A stretch of 64,000 bases of DNA from Gilvimarinus agarilyticus (lineage in GTDB: Bacteria > Pseudomonadota > Gammaproteobacteria > Pseudomonadales > Cellvibrionaceae), in the NCBI RefSeq assembly GCF_000832015.1, contig NZ_JXCJ01000001.1, positions 2,947,900-3,011,899 of the forward strand, in the 5' to 3' direction. The notes beneath the pieces are model-generated. The model was given only the letters and a program-made list of their open reading frames with translations. It did not search any database and had not been told where the DNA came from. The position numbers and the translations under genes are program-made. How positions within the stretch are numbered: position 1 is the stretch's first letter; each line of letters starts with the position of its first letter. Shown here in pieces: positions 56,578-64,000 of this stretch.

Positions 56578-59139
56578 TTAGGGTCTTTGCCCCACAACCT
56601 GAAACGCCACCGAGGCTAAACGCTGATCCCCGAGGGTAAGGTCGACGTGATACCCGCCCTCGTTAAAACCCTCCACCGGCCGCTCGATACGAAAAAACTT
56701 AACCCCCTCAGCACCACTGACAATCACCGGTACCTGAGCGATTTGCAGGCTGCGCGAGCCATCGTACAAACTGGCCTGAATCACTCCCGTAGCGCCATTA
56801 AAGCGGCTGTACTCAAAGCCAAGGTAAATAACCCGGTCGGCCACCAACACTAAATTGCGCTGGCGGCTCAAGTTAGCAAGCGGCTGCGCTGCCACGGTAA
56901 GATTCGACACCGACGGCAAGCTCGCCTCGGTTAGCTGCTCTAACTGCAACCGTCGAGTCAATAGCGACTGACTTTGCGGAAACCGATCCCGGGCGCTAGC
57001 CAGCTGCAGCGAAGCCTCTTCGAGCGCACCGCCGCGGATCATGCTATCAATTCGCCGAATCAACGCCTGCTCCAGCTCTTTGAGCATTTGCAACGCAGGC
57101 TCGTAATTGGCATCAATCGCCAACACCGCCTGCAATGAGGCAAATGCATTGGCGTCTTTCGGGGCGATCAATTGATCGGCATCCTGGTGTGCACTCGCCT
57201 GCGTCATAAGAGGAGCGATCTGGGCATCCACACTCTGTAGGCGATCACGCATTTGGTTAAGCGCTTCATCGCCGGCATCGAGCTGTAAACCCCGCTCTAC
57301 CAACGTTAACGCGCGCGGAGCCTCGCCGGCGGCCTCGGCGGCCTGAGCCAACACGTGATAGCGCCGCACTACCGCTTGCAGCCCCGCCCGCGCCTCGGTG
57401 TTGGCAGGGTACGCCTGCAAAACATCGCGATAGCTCTCTACCGCATTGGCCCCGTCGGGTGAGCTCAATGCATCTTGCTCTAAATAGCGCGCGCCATCGG
57501 TGAGCTTAGCTTGCAGCCAGACTTTAGCTTCAAGCGGTGCCAAGGCCTCTTGGTAGCGCGCTTCGCGGCCCGGATCGTCTAGCGCCTGCCTGGCAATAGC
57601 CAACAGCTCGCGGGCCGCTTGTACATCCTCAGCGTCGATGGCGGCCGCAAAGCGGGCATCAAACCACCGTGCCAGTTCAGCCCGGCCCGCTTCGCCGGCC
57701 TCGCGGTCGGCGAGGTTATCGGAGTTTAATAGCTGTCGGTAAGACTGCGCCAGCAACACCGCTTGCGCCTGGTCGCGCTCCAGTTGCTGGCGCAGCATCC
57801 GCGCGGTTAACGCCAAATCTGAGGGCTCATCGTTTGCGGTATTTATCTCCGCCTCCCGGCCCTCTGGCGCAGTGGGTGTTTCTGTATTGGCAGCCTCCGG
57901 GCTGTTTGCCTCAGAACGCGTTGATTCGGCATCGTTAGCCGCTGAGCTAGTTTGCGGAGCAGAACCCGCCCCGCCCCTTGATGTTTGCGCAGGTGTGGCG
58001 TCCGTTACACTGGCGGAAGGTACCGAACCGCTGATTAGACGCTGGTAATGAGGCTCAAGCTCGGGCCAAAAGTACCAGCTGGCGCCCCCCCCACCGAGTA
58101 ATATCAGTAAGACAATGCCCCAGCCCAGCCCAGTGCGGCGCGGCGGCCGGTTGCCGGGCGCTACAGGGGTATGGCCATAATCGCCAATGCCATCCATATC
58201 GCTCACCCGAAAATCGGTGGTGCTGCCCTCGCCTGCCTCCACAAGTGTGCGCGCTGCCACCACGGGCGTGGTATAGGGGGTTGCCTCGGTTTCCGATACA
58301 GGGTTAACCGCCGGGGCTTTTGCCAGCTGCTCTTGCGCGAGCAGTACGGCCTCCGGATCCAGCGTCTCTAAATCGGCAATCAACTCATTACCGCTTTGGT
58401 AGCGGGCATCGGGGGTTTTTGCCAGCGCTTTATTAATAATCGGCTGAAACAGCGCCACATAATCGGGGAGCGTAGGCACCGGTTCGGATACATGCATAAT
58501 GCCCACGGCCACGGCCGAATCGGCATCAAAGGGCACCCGGCCGGCCAACAGCTGAAATAACACAACCCCCAGGCTGTAGATGTCGGCGCGCGGGTCCACC
58601 ACCACGCCTTTGGCTTGCTCGGGGCTCATATAATGAGGCGTGCCCATGGTGGTGCCGGTTTGAGTCATCCCCGAGCCAATATCGGTGGCGCGGGCAATAC
58701 CAAAATCCATCAGTACTGCGCGGCCGTCTTCGGCGTGCAGCATAATATTCTCGGGCTTAACGTCGCGGTGAATATATCCCTTGCTGCCGGCGTAGTTCAG
58801 CGCCCGGGCCACATCTTTGGTCAAGGTCAGTATTTGCGTCAGACTTAACCGGGTGCGCCGCTGCTTTAAATCTTCGCCCGGTACATACTCCATCGATAAA
58901 TAGTGGTTGCCCTTGTGCACGCCCACGTCGTACACCGTAACAATATTAGGGTGCACCAAACGCGAGACGATACGGGCCTCGCGCACAAAGCGCTCACCAA
59001 AGCTCGGGTCTTTTGACAGCTGCGACGACATAACTTTAAGCGCCACTTCACGCTCAAAGCTCTGTTGGATGGCGAGATAAACCGTCGCCATGCCCCCTTC
59101 TCCGAGGGTATCAATTATCTTATATCCGGGTATTTCCAT
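56578..59139 (-). CDS. Membrane-bound Ser/Thr protein kinase with large extracytoplasmic region
   Basis: An 853-residue Hanks-type kinase. The N-terminal kinase domain (about residues 5-265) has GEGGMATV (13-20), the ATP-anchoring Lys35, HRD (124-126) with catalytic Asp126, and DFG (145-147), so it should be active. One membrane helix is at about 337-358. The rest (about 360-853) is extracytoplasmic: a Ser/Thr/Asn/Glu-rich linker, a long helical repeat-like zone, and a C-terminal beta-rich domain. It carries no PASTA motif that I can see. The start at 59139 is the first Met of the domain; an extension runs ten codons upstream. Its signal and targets are unknown. Confidence 0.88.
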   Translation of the reverse strand: MEIPGYKIIDTLGEGGMATVYLAIQQSFEREVALKVMSSQLSKDPSFGERFVREARIVSRLVHPNIVTVYDVGVHKGNHYLSMEYVPGEDLKQRRTRLSLTQILTLTKDVARALNYAGSKGYIHRDVKPENIMLHAEDGRAVLMDFGIARATDIGSGMTQTGTTMGTPHYMSPEQAKGVVVDPRADIYSLGVVLFQLLAGRVPFDADSAVAVGIMHVSEPVPTLPDYVALFQPIINKALAKTPDARYQSGNELIADLETLDPEAVLLAQEQLAKAPAVNPVSETEATPYTTPVVAARTLVEAGEGSTTDFRVSDMDGIGDYGHTPVAPGNRPPRRTGLGWGIVLLILLGGGGASWYFWPELEPHYQRLISGSVPSASVTDATPAQTSRGGAGSAPQTSSAANDAESTRSEANSPEAANTETPTAPEGREAEINTANDEPSDLALTARMLRQQLERDQAQAVLLAQSYRQLLNSDNLADREAGEAGRAELARWFDARFAAAIDAEDVQAARELLAIARQALDDPGREARYQEALAPLEAKVWLQAKLTDGARYLEQDALSSPDGANAVESYRDVLQAYPANTEARAGLQAVVRRYHVLAQAAEAAGEAPRALTLVERGLQLDAGDEALNQMRDRLQSVDAQIAPLMTQASAHQDADQLIAPKDANAFASLQAVLAIDANYEPALQMLKELEQALIRRIDSMIRGGALEEASLQLASARDRFPQSQSLLTRRLQLEQLTEASLPSVSNLTVAAQPLANLSRQRNLVLVADRVIYLGFEYSRFNGATGVIQASLYDGSRSLQIAQVPVIVSGAEGVKFFRIERPVEGFNEGGYHVDLTLGDQRLASVAFQVVGQRP

Positions 59140-59270
59140 GCACTGCGCCAGTAAAGTAAACCAACACACCCACTCCGGGGCGCGCCAAACAGCTCGCGGC
59201 GTTTATTGCCGCTTGCCATATTATCGCAAAACAGCGGCCACCATACACTCCGCTGATGTTATTTAGCCGG

Positions 59271-59300
59271 CGCCAATTGCTCAAAACCCCGCCAATTGCT
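59271..59300. repeat. Two CGCCAATTGCT copies upstream of gcvP
   Basis: The 11-mer occurs at 59271-59281 and 59290-59300, 19 bases apart, about 120 bases before the gcvP start. The spacing would place both on one DNA face if bound, but no known regulator is suggested. Confidence 0.4.
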
Positions 59301-59419
59301 ACTATTGCGCCCCTTCAAACAGGTGTTTGTCCGATTGTCGCACGCCCCATATGGCGCCGACGACCAACCCCTGTACTCCCGTTCCAGCGACCCGTTTCCA
59401 GTAATTAAAGAGACTCCCT

Positions 59420-62329
<2,910 letters not shown>

Positions 62330-62334
62330 AGGGG

Positions 62335-62357
62335 CGAAACTAAGTTTCGGGCTTTTT
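62335..62357 (+). terminator. Weak terminator after gcvP
   Basis: CGAAAC pairs with GTTTCG across a three-base loop, then GGGCTTTTT. The stem is short; a T5 tract follows. It begins six bases past the gcvP stop. Confidence 0.55.
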
Positions 62358-62389
62358 ATATGCCCTCTGTCGCCGGGCGCGCGAGTTAC

Positions 62390-62590
62390 TTTTCTTTGTT
62401 TGGGCAAAGCAAACTAACGAAAAGAAAGCCCACCCCGGCACCTCAGCCCTTCGGGTTCCCTCGCTCCGGCCTATTTTAGAGGGCCGTCTCGACAGGGCGT
62501 CCCTGCCCTGACGAGACTTGCGCAAATGTCCTATTTGCTTACCCTCTAAAATAGGCCTGCGCTCGGCTGGCTGCAGGGGATTGAAAGGCG
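62390..62590. repeat. Dispersed intergenic repeat with a 16-bp inverted repeat
   Basis: GGCCTATTTTAGAGGG at 62468-62483 and CCCTCTAAAATAGGCC at 62542-62557 form a perfect 16-base inverted repeat. Inside is a nested GTCTCG...CGAGAC stem. The left flank (AGTTACTTTTCTTTG, AAGAAAGCCCACCCC) resembles a repetitive sequence widely seen in gammaproteobacterial genomes. It has no coding sense. Confidence 0.55.
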
Positions 62591-62732
62591 GTGCTTCGTA
62601 GCTGGGCTACAGCGGTTCGAATTATGTGACACATGCGTATCGCCATAACAGCGGAGCCAAATCGGTACTAGCGTCACGCCAAAAAAAATCCTCATCAATG
62701 TCGAACGTGCCAAGCCTGAGCGTTGACTTGGA

Positions 62733-62855
62733 ATGATTAGAGATTTCAGTTTACCTAAGGACCTGAATCCCAGTGACATTAAACTCGAAGCGAACAGTAA
62801 ACTTTTTAAACAGCTGAAATACTTACACAACGATCATGTTGACAGATACAGATGA
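62733..62855 (+). CDS. Possible short ORF or gene remnant
   Basis: A 40-residue frame (MIRDFSLPKDLNPSDI...) with protein-like composition in the AT-richer stretch before the PIN-like gene. A GGA abuts the ATG directly, so the Shine-Dalgarno spacing is poor. It may be a fragment of a degraded gene. No family is recognised. Confidence 0.25.
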   Translation: MIRDFSLPKDLNPSDIKLEANSKLFKQLKYLHNDHVDRYR

Positions 62856-62943
62856 GTGTCCAGTTTTATTCTACGATCACCTATAACGTTCTTAACTTAA
62901 AGCACGGAACCTTTTAGCCCAGATAACACTCAGGCGATATTCT

Positions 62944-63881
62944 ATGTTTATTTACTTAGATCAGAATGTACTTGGAGATCTTTATGACAAGGAGTACCAC
63001 CTTGTAAAAAATGATGGTAATGAATGGGTTTACTCGCCTGAGCACTTAAATGAAATTCACAGAGGGGGTAGGACTGAAATTTTAGACGTGCTTCGGGGGC
63101 TTAATGCAAGGCTGATATTTTGCCCTACATCAGATGCAGGTCTGATAAATGACAACCTTAAAGTCAGTGTCTATGAAGAGCCTCACGCGGTATACACTCG
63201 CTATTTAGAGCATCGAAATTTTTCATTAATAGACACTTCTATTTTTAATCCTATCCTCGCGGCTTTTTTGGCAACCAAGAAGATGACAACCTTTCATCTT
63301 ACGCTGATGACCTTTCCAGGCTGGCCACAGATTTAATACATCGCTATCCACAGCTTAAATCGCTAAGTTCTATCGATTATGAAAAGGGGTTTTACGATGC
63401 AGGCAAGAAAACACAGGCAGACTTATCAAATGTTATACCGCTAGATCAAAGAAGAAAGATTTTTCACCTTAATAAAGGTCGAGGATCTTCTTACATACGA
63501 TCAGAAAACCCTATTCTTGACTTATGGAAACACATGAATGAAGCCGTCGAACCTACGATATCGATCGATCAATTCTTTGGATTTGATCCTATAGATAAGA
63601 AGCTTTTCGGTTACGACGAATGGCCCCTATTTCTGGGAATTTGTACATGTTACTTTGCGCTAAATATGATTGGGTACCGACCTGACGAAGGTCTTCCTAA
63701 AGTTTCCAGAGTTCCGGCCAATTCCAGCGATGCAATGCATGTTGCCTACGGCGCATTTTGCAGTGGTTTTGTTACAAGAGACAAGAAAATGTGTGACAAG
63801 GCAAAAGCCATCTATACGTACAAAAACATAACATGTGAGGCTGTTCATGTTCGCGATTATTTAAATTCTTTTGGGCTTTGA
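62944..63881 (+). pseudogene. PIN-like-domain protein, broken by a -1 frameshift at a T6 run
   Basis: Two overlapping frames form one protein of about 312 residues if the reading frame moves by -1 at 63264-63270, or if one T is restored to the T6 run. The N-terminal part, starting at 62944, begins MFIYLDQNVLGDLYD, with Asp6 like the first acidic residue of PIN domains. The C-terminal part has SSDAMHVAYGAFCSGFVTRDKKMC, the D...H...TRD pattern of the PIN fold's last acidic residues. Uninterrupted, the first frame ends at 63336. The sequence T-TTT-TTG fits a slippery heptamer, so programmed shifting is possible; a simple indel or a sequencing error is the simpler reading. The base composition is lower in GC than the neighbours. 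Confidence 0.6.
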
Positions 63882-64000
63882 AAAAACGCTATAAGTCTCA
63901 TCTGGCCCCGCTTATCACAGCTACGGCCTAGCCTTGGCCCCCGCCTTGATTTCTGAAAGATGCCTTCGGTAGCCCGCAACCAGTTTCTTAGGAATAAAGA

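Noticed and set aside
59140-59419. Glycine riboswitch upstream of gcvP
   Set aside because: The conserved riboswitch core motifs were not found; only a pair of 11-base repeats is present.
62546-62830. Minus-strand open frame of 94 codons in the gap after gcvP
   Set aside because: No Shine-Dalgarno sequence, low-complexity composition, and it overlaps the inverted-repeat element.

Overview
The window is a stretch of chromosome from a free-living, probably marine, gammaproteobacterium. The recO-era-rnc-DUF4845-lepB-lepA block, the bamC-dapA pair, purC of the long form, the LpxL-type acyltransferase, and the GC-rich protein-coding style all point that way. The gene set most resembles the Cellvibrionales or neighbouring oligotrophic orders. 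That placement is an inference from gene content and order only; no 16S gene is present. Almost all of the window is dense housekeeping DNA with short intergenic gaps.

Layout. 1-6.1 kb: the 3' end of a GacS/BarA-type hybrid kinase, convergent with an operon for translation and RNA maturation, DNA repair and protein secretion (lepA, lepB, DUF4845, rnc, era, recO). 6.2-11.2 kb: dapE, a periplasmic binding protein, an MFS transporter, a DUF1461-like membrane protein and a dienelactone hydrolase. 11.5-16.5 kb: an RND efflux pump (permease plus lipoprotein adaptor) divergent from an AcrR-like TetR regulator, with a clear 18-bp operator palindrome between them. 16.5-18.7 kb: a NADAR-fold protein and the SelO AMPylase. 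18.8-23.1 kb: a proteasome-like Anbu peptidase convergent with an ATP-grasp / alpha-E / zincin operon. 23.1-31 kb: a 2OG-Fe(II) oxygenase, rsmJ, an OmpA-like lipoprotein, a leucine-rich lipoprotein, a PilZ protein, an MBL hydrolase, bamC, dapA and nadA. 31-38 kb: two tRNA-Lys genes with a stray tRNA 3' fragment, queC/queE (queuosine), purC, corA, an lpxL-type gene and grxD. 38-44 kb: a PqqU-like TonB receptor, hrpB and an orphan hydantoinase B subunit. 44-49 kb: argD-argF, ygfZ and an HDOD protein. 49-56 kb: DUF4862, DUF6151, a Tat-exported hydrolase, ung, a type III ornithine/lysine decarboxylase, a 2-Cys peroxiredoxin, and bfd and bfr for iron storage. 56-62 kb: a coiled-coil lipoprotein, a membrane Ser/Thr kinase and gcvP.

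The last 1.7 kb changes character. After gcvP come an inverted-repeat dispersed element and AT-richer DNA, then a PIN-like-domain gene broken (or programmed to shift) at a T6 run. This looks like the start of an accessory region.

No CRISPR array, prophage, intact insertion sequence or rRNA operon was seen. The most interesting items are the Anbu proteasome-like locus with a zincin partner and convergent layout, the T-TTT-TTG frameshift in the PIN-like gene, the solo NADAR protein, and three convergent gene pairs whose stop codons share one palindromic TTAA.
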